DNA of 64,000 nt from Peteryoungia rhizophila (GTDB lineage Bacteria > Pseudomonadota > Alphaproteobacteria > Rhizobiales > Rhizobiaceae), in NCBI RefSeq assembly GCF_004912145.1, contig NZ_STGT01000003.1, positions 496,001 through 560,000 on the forward strand, read 5' to 3'. The translations under genes were made by a program, and so were the position numbers. Below the pieces are notes generated by a model. The model was not told where the DNA came from. It searched no databases and saw only the letters and a list, made by a program, of their open reading frames with translations. Below are positions 9,401-17,552 of the stretch, piece after piece; position 1 is the first letter of the stretch, and each line of letters begins with the position of its first letter.

Positions 9401-9972
9401 AGGCGATCGCCGAACATGCGCTTCAGGGACAGGAGGCGGCTTTCGGCCTGGGCCTTGTGGCCATCCTTGAGCATACGATCCACCGGCCCACCGCCCGCGC
9501 CCGTCAGCACGATCAGACCTTCGGTGCCGCTCTCCTCGAACCAGGAGAGTTTGACATGGGTCGGCTGCCCGGCATCACCGCCGAGATAGGCCCGGCTGAC
9601 AAGGTCGACGAGGCGTTCGTAACCGTCCGCATCCGATGCCAGGACGACGACGGCGGGCAGATCCGGCATGTGGCCGTTACCGCCGCGCTTCTCGCCGGTG
9701 GCATCCTCCATGTCGATCGACAGCTGACAGCCGATGATCGGCTGAATGCCATCGCCGAGCGCTTTTTGCGAGAATTCGAGCGCAACGAAAAGATTGTTGG
9801 TGTCGGTAATTGCGATCGCCGGCTGCTCGTCGGCGACGGCCTTGCCGAGGATCTTCTTGAGCGGCAGCGCGCCTTCGAGAAGCGAATAGGCGGAATGCAC
9901 CCGCAGGTGCACGAAACCCGGACCATTGCCCGCTACACCGGTCGCCTGGTCGTCGACGCTGTGTTCGCCCAT
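6472..9972 (-). CDS. dnaE: DNA polymerase III alpha subunit
   Basis: The replicative polymerase, 1166 aa, of the DnaE1 type. It has an N-terminal PHP domain (FVHLRVHSAYSLLEGALPLK, about 20-40), the palm motif PDFDIDFCQ at 427-435 carrying two catalytic aspartates, the third in VKFDFLGLKTL, then a helix-hairpin-helix and an OB-fold region (ERKTRTGNKMGIITF) near the C-terminus. Its size and the TxG-type residues in PVGPGRGSGAGS fit the housekeeping enzyme rather than the SOS DnaE2. It has its own upstream region (9973-10044), separated from the small peptide gene by a terminator hairpin. Confidence 0.97.
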   Translation of the reverse strand: MGEHSVDDQATGVAGNGPGFVHLRVHSAYSLLEGALPLKKILGKAVADEQPAIAITDTNNLFVALEFSQKALGDGIQPIIGCQLSIDMEDATGEKRGGNGHMPDLPAVVVLASDADGYERLVDLVSRAYLGGDAGQPTHVKLSWFEESGTEGLIVLTGAGGGPVDRMLKDGHKAQAESRLLSLKRMFGDRLYVELQRHGDYDRSHERRMVQLAYEHDLPLVATNEAFFPARDDYDAHDALMAVAHNAIVSNDDRFRLTPDHYLKSRADMMKLFADLPEALENSVEIARRCSFVLDTRKPILPRFTGGSDDPEEAEREEALELRRQAEEGLDHRLAALGMAPGYEEKEYRDRLEFELSVIERMKFPGYFLIVADFIKWAKQNDIPVGPGRGSGAGSLVAYALTITDVDPLRFSLLFERFLNPERVSMPDFDIDFCQERREEVIRYVQKKYGREQVGQIITFGSLQARAALRDVGRVLEMSYGQVDKICKLVPNNPANPTPLSKAIEEEPKLQEAAAEEPVVARLLEIAQKIEGLYRHASTHAAGIVIGDRPLSKLVPMYRDPRSDMPVTQFNMKWVEQAGLVKFDFLGLKTLTVLKTAVDFVEEQRGHKVDLAAIPLDDTLTYEMLSRGETVGVFQVESAGMRKALIGMRPDCIEDIIALVALYRPGPMENIPVYNARKHGEEEVASIHPKIDYLLKETQGVIVYQEQVMQIAQVLSGYSLGEADLLRRAMGKKIKAEMDQQSARFVDGAMKNGVSKPQANNIFELLAKFANYGFNKSHAAAYAIVSYQTAYMKAHYPVEFLAASMTLDMSNTEKLVDFRQDAGRLGIEVVPPSVQTSFRHFQTGPNRIYYALAALKGVGEGAVDHIVDVRGDTPFESIEDFCLRIDPKQINRRVFESLIAAGAFDCFGRDRAELVGSIDRIMGYAQRAQENAVSGQSDMFGSGGASGPERIAFAPYTPWLSSEKLMREFQVLGFYLSAHPLDAYRDLLDKLRVQNFADFSMAVKQGASAGRLAGTVISRQERKTRTGNKMGIITFSDASGQYEAVLFSEGLNQYRDLLEAGKSLVLTVQAEERPEGIGLRVQTAQSLEEQSIRMQKAMRVYVRDSGPLRAVAARLNARGDGLVSFIVIKDEGQREIEVELTERFRISPEIAAAMRSTPGVLDVELV

Positions 9973-10044
9973 ACCGCTTCTTCCCTGACTGTCTGAATCG
10001 GTCGGGATTTTCGGCTTTTGCGGTTGCGAAGTCCAGAAAGAAGT

Positions 10045-10081
10045 CGGGCGGCAAAGCCTTCCTCACCAGCTTTGCCGCCCG
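10045..10081 (-). terminator. Hairpin terminator after the 28-aa peptide gene
   Basis: A perfect 12-bp inverted repeat (CGGGCGGCAAAG / CTTTGCCGCCCG) with a 13-base loop. Read on the minus strand it starts 6 bases past the small ORF stop and is followed by a T-rich run (GACTTCTTTCT). It would end that transcript before dnaE. Confidence 0.75.
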
Positions 10082-10087
10082 GGAATG

Positions 10088-10174
10088 TCAGATGGCCATC
10101 ATCAGCAGAGTCATGCTGGATACGAACACGGCCATCGAGGCAAATGCAGCAACGTCGCGAAGAATTTCGGTCAT
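10088..10174 (-). CDS. 28-residue predicted membrane peptide
   Basis: A short gene encoding 28 residues that start MTEILRDVAAF and continue as one hydrophobic helix (ASMAVFVSSMTLLMM) ending AI. The ATG is preceded by AGGAGA at 6-7 bases, the best ribosome site in the neighbourhood, and the stop is followed at once by a strong hairpin terminator. A second terminator (of lolD) lies just upstream, so this is an isolated mini-gene between two terminators. The amphipathic start followed by a single transmembrane segment fits a small inner-membrane protein. No function can be assigned from sequence. Confidence 0.7.
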   Translation of the reverse strand: MTEILRDVAAFASMAVFVSSMTLLMMAI

Positions 10175-10241
10175 TTCTGTCTCCTTGTCCCTTTATGTTT
10201 TTATTTTGTTCCCTTCTTGTTCCAAAGTCAACCCAAAAAAA

Positions 10242-10274
10242 CCGTGCGCCCCGGCGGAACAATTTCCGCCGGGG
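10242..10274 (-). terminator. Rho-independent terminator of lolCD
   Basis: An 11-bp stem CCCCGGCGGAA/TTCCGCCGGGG at 10249-10274, followed on the minus strand by GCGCACGG and seven T. It sits about 30 bases past the lolD stop. Confidence 0.85.
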
Positions 10275-10304
10275 TTTAAGAAGACTCAGACTTGAAGGGT
10301 GAGG

Positions 10305-11012
10305 TCAGACCTCGAATTCGACGACCTTGCCGTCCACCAGGGTCACACAACGGTCCATGCGCCGCGCGATGTCGTGATTGTGGGTCGCGATCATCGCCGA
10401 AAGGCCCGACTGGCGGACCAATGCTTCGAGGGCGGTGAAGACGTAGCTTGCGGTCTCTGGATCGAGATTTCCGGTCGGTTCGTCGGCGAGCAGCACCAGC
10501 GGCGCATTCGCGACTGCACGGGCGATCGCCACGCGCTGCTGTTCGCCGCCCGAGAGTTCGGACGGGCGGTGGTCGGCCCGATGCCCGACGCGCATATAGT
10601 CGAGCAGCTGCTTGGCACGCTCGGCAGCTTCCGGCTTGGCGAGGCCGGCGATCAACTGCGGCATCATCACGTTTTCCAGCGCCGAGAATTCCGGCAGGAG
10701 ATGGTGGAACTGATAGACGAAGCCGACCGATTTCCGGCGGATCGCGGTGCGTTCCTCGTCGCCGAGCTCCTGGCAAGCGACCCCACCGACGGTCACTTCG
10801 CCACCGTCGGGATGCTCCAGCAGGCCGGCGACATGCAGTAGCGTCGACTTGCCCGTGCCGGAGGGTGCGACCAATGCCACGGTCTCGCCCGTTCTGAGGG
10901 TGAAATCAGCACCTTTGAGAATCGAAAGCACAGTCTCGCCCTGGCCATAATGGCGATCGATGCCGGCAAGCGAGAGAACCACGTCTTTTGCCATGAGTTT
11001 CGGCATCCTCAT
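10305..11012 (-). CDS. lolD: Lipoprotein-releasing ABC transporter ATPase LolD
   Basis: A 235-aa ABC ATPase: Walker A as PSGTGKST, signature [14 protein letters not shown], Walker [14 protein letters not shown], and H-loop IATHNHD. The [10 protein letters not shown] signature and partner permease identify it as LolD/MacB-type, and the adjacent gene as its LolC-type permease makes LolD the likely role: powering extraction of mature lipoproteins from the inner membrane. The start ATG overlaps the lolC stop by 4 bases (ATGA), so translation is coupled. A strong terminator follows. Confidence 0.93.
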   Translation of the reverse strand: MRMPKLMAKDVVLSLAGIDRHYGQGETVLSILKGADFTLRTGETVALVAPSGTGKSTLLHVAGLLEHPDGGEVTVGGVACQELGDEERTAIRRKSVGFVYQFHHLLPEFSALENVMMPQLIAGLAKPEAAERAKQLLDYMRVGHRADHRPSELSGGEQQRVAIARAVANAPLVLLADEPTGNLDPETASYVFTALEALVRQSGLSAMIATHNHDIARRMDRCVTLVDGKVVEFEV

Positions 11013-12316
11013 TCGTAACGCAGGGCCTGGACGGGATCCAGGCGCGAGGCCCGCCAGGCCGGAAATATGGTGGCCATGAAGGACAGGCTGAGCGCCATGA
11101 CGACAACAGAGATCGTCTCGCTCATGTTCATGTCGGCCGGCAGCTGGCTCAGGAAGTAGAGTTCGGGATCGAAGAGTACAGTCCCCGAAATCCAGGAGAA
11201 GAACTGACGGATGCTCTCGATGTTGAGACAGACGATCACACCCAGCGCGACGCCGGCCATGGTTCCGACCGTGCCGATCGCAGCCCCCGTCATGAAGAAG
11301 ATGCGCATGATGGCGCCCGAGGTGGCCCCCATGGTGCGCAGGATCGCGATGTCGCTCGCCTTGTCCTTCACCAGCATGATGAGGCCGGAGATGATGTTGA
11401 GTGCCGCCACCAGAACGATCAGCGTCAGGATCATGAACATGACATTGCGCTCGACCTGCAGCGCCGAGAAGAAGGTCTGGTTGCGCTGGCGCCAGTCGGT
11501 CAGGAAGATCTGCCGGCCGGCGGCTTCCTCGATCAGCGGGCGCAGCTCGTCGACCGCGTCCGGATCCGAGATAAAGAGCTCGATCGACTGAACGATGCCT
11601 TCGACATTGAAATACAGCTGCGATTCCTCGAGGGGCATATAGATGATCGAGGCGTCATATTCCGACATGCCGATCTCGAAGATGCCCGAGACGGGATAGG
11701 ACTTCACCCGCGGGTTGACGCCGAGCGGCGTGACATCCCCCTCGGGAGAGACGAGCGTGATCGTGTCCCCTGCGGAAAGGCCAAGTTGGGCCGCCATGCG
11801 AGATCCGATTAACACGCCCTGCCCCGTGGCAAAGCCGACCAAGTCGCCGGAGCGGATATTGGACGAGACGACCGAGAGCTTGGTGAGATCATCCGGCCGG
11901 ATGCCTCGGACGAGTGCACCAGTGCCGGCGCCTTCGCGACCCGAGGCAAGGGTCTGGCCCTCGACGAGCGGCAGCGCCATGGTGACGCCGGGCACGGCGG
12001 CGAAGCGTTCGGCAAGGCCGGCATAGTCGCTCAACGGCTGGTCGACCGCCTGGACGATCATGTGGCCGTTGATGCCGAGGATGCGCGAGACGAGCTCCGT
12101 CCGGAATCCGTTCATGACCGCCATGACGATGATCAGCGTCGCGACACCGAGCATGATCCCGATGAAGGAGAAGCCGGCGATCACGGAAATGAAGGCTTCC
12201 TTGCGCCGGGCGCGCAGGTAGCGCCAGGCCACCATGCGCTCGAAGCCGGAAAAGGCCTTAGCGGATGCCGCCTTGCCGGGTGCTGCCGTCTCGTTGCCAG
12301 CGTCCGTCGTCGCCAT
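11009..12316 (-). CDS. lolC: Lipoprotein-releasing ABC permease (LolC/E, LolF-like)
   Basis: A 435-aa FtsX/MacB-family permease with four membrane helices: one near residues 45-70, then three in the C-terminal third, with a large periplasmic domain between. The ATG at 12316 is chosen because AGGAGAGACC precedes it; an in-frame start 12 codons upstream lacks this. E. coli uses a LolC-LolE heterodimer, but only one permease gene is present here, so a homodimeric LolF-like arrangement with LolD is likely (family knowledge plus inference). It exports lipoproteins toward LolA. Confidence 0.92.
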   Translation of the reverse strand: MATTDAGNETAAPGKAASAKAFSGFERMVAWRYLRARRKEAFISVIAGFSFIGIMLGVATLIIVMAVMNGFRTELVSRILGINGHMIVQAVDQPLSDYAGLAERFAAVPGVTMALPLVEGQTLASGREGAGTGALVRGIRPDDLTKLSVVSSNIRSGDLVGFATGQGVLIGSRMAAQLGLSAGDTITLVSPEGDVTPLGVNPRVKSYPVSGIFEIGMSEYDASIIYMPLEESQLYFNVEGIVQSIELFISDPDAVDELRPLIEEAAGRQIFLTDWRQRNQTFFSALQVERNVMFMILTLIVLVAALNIISGLIMLVKDKASDIAILRTMGATSGAIMRIFFMTGAAIGTVGTMAGVALGVIVCLNIESIRQFFSWISGTVLFDPELYFLSQLPADMNMSETISVVVMALSLSFMATIFPAWRASRLDPVQALRYE

Positions 12317-12380
12317 GGTCTCTCCTTGCCTCGGGATCGCGATCTCGGTCACCCACCTCGTGTCGGCTGAGGCTGATGCC

Positions 12381-13703
12381 TCAAGCCGTCAGCTTGTTGA
12401 TCGCCGCCTCGATGGTCAGGGTCTCGCGGGCGCCGGTCTTGCGATCCTTGAGCTCGACCTCACCAGCCGCAACAGCCCGTGGGCCCGCGATCACCTGGAC
12501 CGGAACGCCGATCAGATCGGCCGTCGCGAATTTCGTGCCGGCGCGATCGTCGGTATCATCGTAGAGCACATCCTTGCCGGCGTTCTGCAGGGCGGCATAG
12601 AGACGCTCGCAGGTCGAATCGCAGGCCCCGTCGCCAGCCTTCATGTTGATGACAACGGCATCGAAAGGCGCGACCGAGGCCGGCCAGATGATTCCGTTCT
12701 CGTCATGCGAGGCTTCGATGATGGCGGGAACAAGGCGCGTCGGGCCGATGCCGTAGGAACCCATGTGGACAAGGTGCTCCTTGCCGTCTGGTCCCTGGAC
12801 CTTGGCGCCCATCGGCTCGGAGTATTTGGTGCCGAAATAGAAGATGTGGCCAACCTCGATGCCGCGGGCAGACAGGCGATCGCTGTCCGCAATCGTATCG
12901 AAGGCTGCCTCGTCATGCATTTCTGATGTGGCGGCGTAAACCGAGGTCCACTTGTCGAAGATCGACTGCAGGCCGTCGACATTGTCAAAGTCGGTATCGA
13001 CCGAGGGAATGTCGAAATCGACGAAGCTCTTGTGGCAGAAGACTTCCGATTCACCGGTATCGGCCAGAATGATGAACTCGTGGCTGTGATTGCCGCCGAT
13101 CGGGCCGGTGTCGGCACGCATCGGAATGGCGCGCAGGCCAAGGCGATCGAAGGTACGAAGGTAGGCCACGAACATCTTGTTGTAGGAATGGATCGCATCA
13201 GCCTGGGTCAGGTCGAAGGAATAGGCATCCTTCATCAGGAATTCGCGCGAACGCATCGTGCCGAAACGCGGGCGGATCTCGTCGCGGAACTTCAGCTGGA
13301 TGTGGTAGAGGTTGAGCGGCAGGCTCTTGTAGGACTTGACCGACGAGCGGAAGATGTCGGTGATCATCTCCTCATTGGTCGGGCCATACAGCATGGGGCG
13401 ATCTTGCCGGTCGCGAATGCGCAGCATTTCCTTGCCATAATCCTCGTAGCGACCGCTTTCCTGCCAGAGCTCGGCCGACTGCAGGGTCGGCATGGAGAGC
13501 TCGATGGCGCCGGCGCGGTTCTGTTCTTCGCGGATGATGGCGTTGACCTTGTCGAGCACGCGCTTGCCGAGCGGCAGCCAAGAATAGATGCCCTGGCTCT
13601 GCTGGCGGATCATGCCCGTCCGCAGCATCAGGCGGTGGGAGACGATCTCGGCTTCCTTGGGGTTTTCCTTCAGGATCGGCAAGAAATAGCGCGACAGACG
13701 CAT
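12381..13703 (-). CDS. proS: Prolyl-tRNA synthetase, short form
   Basis: A 440-aa class II synthetase. Motif 2 is seen around [27 protein letters not shown] (describing positions about 135-160) and the anticodon-binding domain occupies about 340-440. E. coli ProRS is about 570 aa; the missing portion corresponds to the INS editing domain between motifs 2 and 3, normal for alphaproteobacteria, so mischarged Ala-tRNA-Pro must be cleared by a separate trans-editing protein. It charges tRNA-Pro in the cytoplasm. It lies 64 bases before lolC and probably heads that transcript. Confidence 0.95.
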   Translation of the reverse strand: MRLSRYFLPILKENPKEAEIVSHRLMLRTGMIRQQSQGIYSWLPLGKRVLDKVNAIIREEQNRAGAIELSMPTLQSAELWQESGRYEDYGKEMLRIRDRQDRPMLYGPTNEEMITDIFRSSVKSYKSLPLNLYHIQLKFRDEIRPRFGTMRSREFLMKDAYSFDLTQADAIHSYNKMFVAYLRTFDRLGLRAIPMRADTGPIGGNHSHEFIILADTGESEVFCHKSFVDFDIPSVDTDFDNVDGLQSIFDKWTSVYAATSEMHDEAAFDTIADSDRLSARGIEVGHIFYFGTKYSEPMGAKVQGPDGKEHLVHMGSYGIGPTRLVPAIIEASHDENGIIWPASVAPFDAVVINMKAGDGACDSTCERLYAALQNAGKDVLYDDTDDRAGTKFATADLIGVPVQVIAGPRAVAAGEVELKDRKTGARETLTIEAAINKLTA

Positions 13704-14141
13704 AACGAATTCCAGATGGTTGTCGATGCCGCCAGATCAGGCGGAATCAGCGATTGAAACGGGTTGTCAGGAAGCGTTCATAGCCGGTTGAACATGAGAA
13801 GAAAACCCGCAAGCGCCGTTCGCCCTCCTCGCCCACAGAGGGATATCCCAAGCGGCGGCCGATGGGCGTAACCGCGTCGGTCCGGAGCGGAGAAACTCTG
13901 CAAATCCGGTCATTGCATGACCTTCATAAGACAAAATCCGCATCAGAATTTTTTTTGGATGAGTGTAACAATTCTGCAAGATTCAGGGGTGACAACGACC
14001 ATCGTTTGGGCTAGGTTCAGCCCATAAAAGAGGCAGGGAGTACAAATCTTTGCCACACTCGCGGTCAAGTCTTGGGAGGATCAGATCTCGGCGCGCCAGT
14101 TCGCAGCCCCTTAAATGGTGAAGGATCACGCGATGATTTGG
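13704..14141. other. Gene-free stretch between proS and the DUF1467 gene
   Basis: No convincing protein-coding frame. It contains the proS upstream region (minus strand), small inverted repeats (GGTCAT-TGC-ATGACC near 13908-13922; GGGCT-AGGTTC-AGCCC at 14008-14023) and AT-rich tracts, and leads into a plus-strand terminator. This layout suggests a plus-strand small RNA, described separately. Confidence 0.6.
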
Positions 14142-14170
14142 AACAAGGTCTTTGGACCTTGTTTTTTTTT
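13990..14170 (+). ncRNA. Candidate small RNA, plus strand
   Basis: The strong intrinsic terminator at 14142-14170 works only for a plus-strand transcript, yet both flanking genes are on the minus strand and no plus-strand ORF of conviction ends here. A short frame from 14115 runs through the terminator and has no ribosome site. The transcript start is unknown; the left end given is arbitrary, placed before the hairpin at 14008-14023. I could not match it to a named alphaproteobacterial RNA (6S, tmRNA halves, SRP RNA, alpha-r families) from memory. Confidence 0.45.
14142..14170 (+). terminator. Strong plus-strand Rho-independent terminator
   Basis: A perfect 9-bp stem AACAAGGTC/GACCTTGTT with a TTTG loop, overlapping a run of nine T (14162-14170). 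The opposite strand has no T tract after the hairpin, so direction is clear. Confidence 0.85.
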
Positions 14171-14212
14171 GCCTTGCATTCTGGACGGCCCGTTTCAGGG
14201 ACGTTCCAGGCT

Positions 14213-14485
14213 TCAGGAGTCCAGGCCCGGCATGATGACGGGGAGGTCATCGAAGCCAATCCCGAAATAGGTGCCAGCGACATACCAAGCGCCATAGATC
14301 AGCCCGGAAACCACCGTGTTCAGCAGGAAGATCCGCACCGCACGAAAACGGGTGGGCGCGCTTGCAACCGTTCCCGGCACAACGTTCTGATCCTCGTCCT
14401 GGGTCCGCAGGCCGATCGGTAGGACGGCAAACAAAGTCAGCCACCAGATCACAAAATATACAGCCAGTCCCGACAGGATCGACAT
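14213..14485 (-). CDS. DUF1467 family membrane protein
   Basis: A 90-aa protein with two hydrophobic helices (about 3-25 and 52-75). The N-terminus (MSILSGLAVYFVIWWLTLF) and the GLRTQDED segment with charged linker match DUF1467 (predicted secreted/membrane protein) of alphaproteobacteria, which is routinely found between the methylmalonyl-CoA epimerase and proS genes. Function unknown. A gap of 153 bases separates it from the upstream mce gene. Confidence 0.88.
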   Translation of the reverse strand: MSILSGLAVYFVIWWLTLFAVLPIGLRTQDEDQNVVPGTVASAPTRFRAVRIFLLNTVVSGLIYGAWYVAGTYFGIGFDDLPVIMPGLDS

Positions 14486-14638
14486 GATGTCTCACTCCAG
14501 ACTTGATCAGACACGAGCTCACCCGCCCGAACCGTTCGTCACCCTATAATCGCGGAAGCCGTTCGGCACAAAGACAAAAGCGTCGCAGGGCTTCATGCCG
14601 CCCGATCAACAAGACTTCAGCATTTTGTGATTGCTGCG

Positions 14639-15043
14639 TCAGACCTGCTCGAGCTCGATCAGCGTGCCGAAGAAATCCTTCGGATGCAGAAAGAGCACCG
14701 GTTTGCCATGGGCGCCAGTCTTCGGTTCGCCGCTGCCGAGCACGCGGGCTCCGGTGGCCGCAAGCTGGTCACGGGCGGCCAGGATGTCGGTCACCTCGTA
14801 GCAGATGTGGTGCATGCCGCCCGACGGGTTCTTGTCCAGGAAGGCCGCAATCGGGGAAGCTTCGCCGAGCGGCTCCAGGAGTTCGACCTTGGTGTTCTCA
14901 AGCTCGACGAAAACAACCGTCACGCCATGCTCTGGCAAAGCTTGCGCCTGGGACACCTTGGCGCCCAGCGTGTCGCGGTAGCTCGCGGTTGCAGCGGCGA
15001 GATCCGGAACGGCAATGGCGATGTGGTTGACGCGGCCGAGCAT
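14639..15043 (-). CDS. mce: Methylmalonyl-CoA epimerase
   Basis: A 134-aa VOC-fold protein made of two beta-alpha-beta-beta-beta units. The start MLGRVNHIAIAVPDL supplies the first metal His, and GGMHHICYEV the second; E for metal binding is in FGTLIELEQV at the C-terminus. It interconverts (R)- and (S)-methylmalonyl-CoA in the propionyl-CoA to succinyl-CoA route. The mutase genes are not in this window. It lies 55 bases downstream of the RNase J gene. Confidence 0.9.
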   Translation of the reverse strand: MLGRVNHIAIAVPDLAAATASYRDTLGAKVSQAQALPEHGVTVVFVELENTKVELLEPLGEASPIAAFLDKNPSGGMHHICYEVTDILAARDQLAATGARVLGSGEPKTGAHGKPVLFLHPKDFFGTLIELEQV

Positions 15044-15098
15044 GACTTCCTCCTGACTTTGCGGGCAAAGATTAGGTCATCCCTGCCCGCGTCGTCCC

Positions 15099-16766
15099 TC
15101 AGACTTTGGTCAGGAAAACCGTGACGATCGGTTTCTTGCCCCAGACCTCGTTGGCCGTCGAGCGCACCGCACGGCGGACAGCTTCACGGACAGTTTCCAG
15201 ATCCTTGCGGCGGCTGCGCGGAATGCTCTCGACGGCGCCGAGGACGGCATCATACAGCGTGTCCTCCATCAATTCGCCCTCATGGTCGAGTTCGGGCAGA
15301 CCAAAAGCCACGACATCGGGGTCGCCGAGGAAATCAAGGCGGCTGTCGAGCAGTACGCTGACGGCAACGTGGCCGACATAGGAGAGCTTCTTGCGGTCGG
15401 CGATGCCCATTTCCTCGATGTCACCGACCAGCCTGCCGTCCTTGTAGACGCGGCCGAAGTGGGCCTTGTCGATGACTTCGGCCGGGCCCGGCGCAATGCG
15501 CAGCATGTCACCGTTGCGGACGCGGGGAACCGTCGGGACGCCTGCCTGGAGCGCCAGTTCCGTCTGCGCCACGAGATGGGCAGCTTCGCCGTGGACGGGC
15601 ACGAGGATCTGCGGACGTACCCATTGATACATCTGGAGAAGTTCGTTGCGGCGCGGATGGCCCGAGACGTGCACCAGAGCATCGCTGTCGGTGATGATGT
15701 GCACGCCCTGTTCGATCAGGCCGTTCTTGATCTCAAGGATCGCCTTTTCGTTGCCGGGTATGGCGCGTGAGGAGAAGACCACTGTGTCGCCAGCGGTGAG
15801 CGCCACATTGCGCATCTCATCACGCGAGAGCTTGGCGAGCGCTGCACGTGCCTCGCCCTGGCTGCCGGTCAGGATGACGACAACCTTGTCGCGCGGGATG
15901 AAACCGTACTCGTCCTCGGCGATGAACGGCCGAATGCCCTCCATGATGCCGATGTCCTGGGCGACATTCGTGACGCGCTTCAGCGAACTGCCGAGCAGCA
16001 GCACCTCGCGGCCCGCCGCTTCCGCCGCCTGAGCGATCGAACGGATACGTCCGACATTCGAAGAGAAGGTGGTGATCGCCACGCGGCCTTCGGCGGCCTC
16101 GATGATCTTCTGCAATCCAGCCGAGACTTCTTCCTCTGACGGGGAGACCCCGTCTCGGACGGCATTGGTCGAATCGCAGAACATCGCCAGCACGCCCTCG
16201 TCACCGACGGCGCGGAAGCGGGCTTCGTCCGTCAGGGGGCCGAGCGATGGATTGTGATCGATCTTCCAGTCGCCCGTATGGACGAGATTTCCGAGCGGCG
16301 TGCGGATCACGAGCGACATCGGCTCCGGGATCGAGTGGTTGACGCCGATCGCCTCAATTTCGAAGGGACCGACATTGATGCGGTCGCCCTGCTTGAAGGG
16401 TGTGATCGGTATTTCGGCGCGCGAGCCTTCGTAGTCGCGCTTGGCTTCCAGCATGCCGGCGGTGAAGCGCGAGGCATAAACGGGAACGTTGAGGCCCGGC
16501 CAGAGGTCGTTCAGCGCACCATAATGGTCTTCATGGGCATGCGTGATGATGATGCCCTTGAGATTCTTCCTCTGCTTCTTGATGAAGCGGATATCGGGCA
16601 GGACGAGGTCGACGCCTGGCAGATCGGGACCGGCAAAGGTCACGCCGCAGTCGACCATGATCCATTCGCGATTGGACGGCGGACCGTAGCCGTACAATGC
16701 GAGGTTCATGCCGATTTCACCCACGCCGCCCAGCGGCAGGAAAACCAGTTCGTCGTTCTTGGCCAT
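15099..16766 (-). CDS. rnj: Ribonuclease J
   Basis: A 555-aa metallo-beta-lactamase/beta-CASP nuclease. HxHxDH appears as THAHEDH with H76, H78, D80 and H81; the second metal site is in VHTGDWKID, and the beta-CASP region includes ILTGSQGE and VHVSGHPRRNEL. RNase J processes and degrades RNA 5' to 3' in rhizobia, where it matures 16S and 23S rRNA ends, alongside RNase E. Placement between birA and mce, downstream of nuo, is the usual rhizobial order. The birA stop lies 18 bases upstream. Confidence 0.95.
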   Translation of the reverse strand: MAKNDELVFLPLGGVGEIGMNLALYGYGPPSNREWIMVDCGVTFAGPDLPGVDLVLPDIRFIKKQRKNLKGIIITHAHEDHYGALNDLWPGLNVPVYASRFTAGMLEAKRDYEGSRAEIPITPFKQGDRINVGPFEIEAIGVNHSIPEPMSLVIRTPLGNLVHTGDWKIDHNPSLGPLTDEARFRAVGDEGVLAMFCDSTNAVRDGVSPSEEEVSAGLQKIIEAAEGRVAITTFSSNVGRIRSIAQAAEAAGREVLLLGSSLKRVTNVAQDIGIMEGIRPFIAEDEYGFIPRDKVVVILTGSQGEARAALAKLSRDEMRNVALTAGDTVVFSSRAIPGNEKAILEIKNGLIEQGVHIITDSDALVHVSGHPRRNELLQMYQWVRPQILVPVHGEAAHLVAQTELALQAGVPTVPRVRNGDMLRIAPGPAEVIDKAHFGRVYKDGRLVGDIEEMGIADRKKLSYVGHVAVSVLLDSRLDFLGDPDVVAFGLPELDHEGELMEDTLYDAVLGAVESIPRSRRKDLETVREAVRRAVRSTANEVWGKKPIVTVFLTKV

Positions 16767-16784
16767 TCTTCTTTCCGATCCAGT

Positions 16785-17552
16785 CTACCCGAAAAACACA
16801 TCTCCAGCGGCGACCGACATTATTCCGTCGGGGCCCCGGTCGAGCAATAAAATTCCCTTATCATCGATTCCGGAAAATATACCGGAAATCGAGCGGTCCG
16901 GCAGGTTCACCGTAATTTTCTCACCGATGCCACAGGCGACACGGCGCCAGCGCCGCACGATCTCTGCAATGCCCCTGCCCTCGTCCCAGAACGCTAAAAC
17001 CTCGGCCATCTCGGCAAAGAGACGGGCGAAGAACTCCGGCGCCGAGACCGATACACCCTGATCTGCGAGCGAGGTGACCGGATAGAGCGTCAGGTCCGGG
17101 CGATGGGCGATGTTGATGCCGATGCCGATGGCCAAAGCCATGCGCCCATCCGTGACGCGCTCGGCTTCCAGCAAAATACCCGAGGTCTTCTTGCGGCCGA
17201 TCAGCACATCGTTCGGCCACTTGATCTCGACCGGTTCACCACTGGCTGGCATCACTGACAGCACGGCGGCATGCACGGCGACAGCGACGGCAAGCGGCAG
17301 CGAGCCGAGTTGTTCTGTCGGCGCAGGATCGATCAGCAGCAGTGACGAATAGAGGTTGCCACGTTCCGATACCCAGGGACGCCCGCGGCGGCCGCGGCCA
17401 CCGGTCTGGCGTTCAGCCGTCAGCCACAGAAAACCGGAATCGCCCGCGCGAGCGCGGGCGAATGCCTCCGTATTGGTCGACGAGACTTCGTCGAGGGCTT
17501 CGTGCCGGAAATCGTCGAGCGAAATCCGGCGCGGTCTTCCGAGGCTGGTCAA
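16785..17552 (-). CDS. birA: Biotin-[acetyl-CoA-carboxylase] ligase
   Basis: A 255-aa ligase without the N-terminal DNA-binding domain of E. coli BirA, so it is a monofunctional type I enzyme and not a repressor. Motifs: the biotinyl-AMP loop [10 protein letters not shown] near residues 52-61, IKWPNDVLI near 109-117, and KTSGILLE. It attaches biotin to carboxylase carrier domains. Its start overlaps the nuoN stop by 4 bases, tying its expression to the nuo operon. Confidence 0.95.
   Translation of the reverse strand: MTSLGRPRRISLDDFRHEALDEVSSTNTEAFARARAGDSGFLWLTAERQTGGRGRRGRPWVSERGNLYSSLLLIDPAPTEQLGSLPLAVAVAVHAAVLSVMPASGEPVEIKWPNDVLIGRKKTSGILLEAERVTDGRMALAIGIGINIAHRPDLTLYPVTSLADQGVSVSAPEFFARLFAEMAEVLAFWDEGRGIAEIVRRWRRVACGIGEKITVNLPDRSISGIFSGIDDKGILLLDRGPDGIMSVAAGDVFFG

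Noticed and set aside
12381..13703. proS as a truncated pseudogene because it is about 130 aa shorter than the E. coli enzyme
   Set aside because: The short ProRS without the INS domain is the normal intact form in alphaproteobacteria, and the motifs and anticodon domain are complete.
13767..13979. 70-codon minus-strand frame upstream of proS
   Set aside because: Composition is Arg/Ala/Ser-rich and irregular, there is no ribosome site, and it crosses small inverted repeats and AT tracts of an intergenic region.
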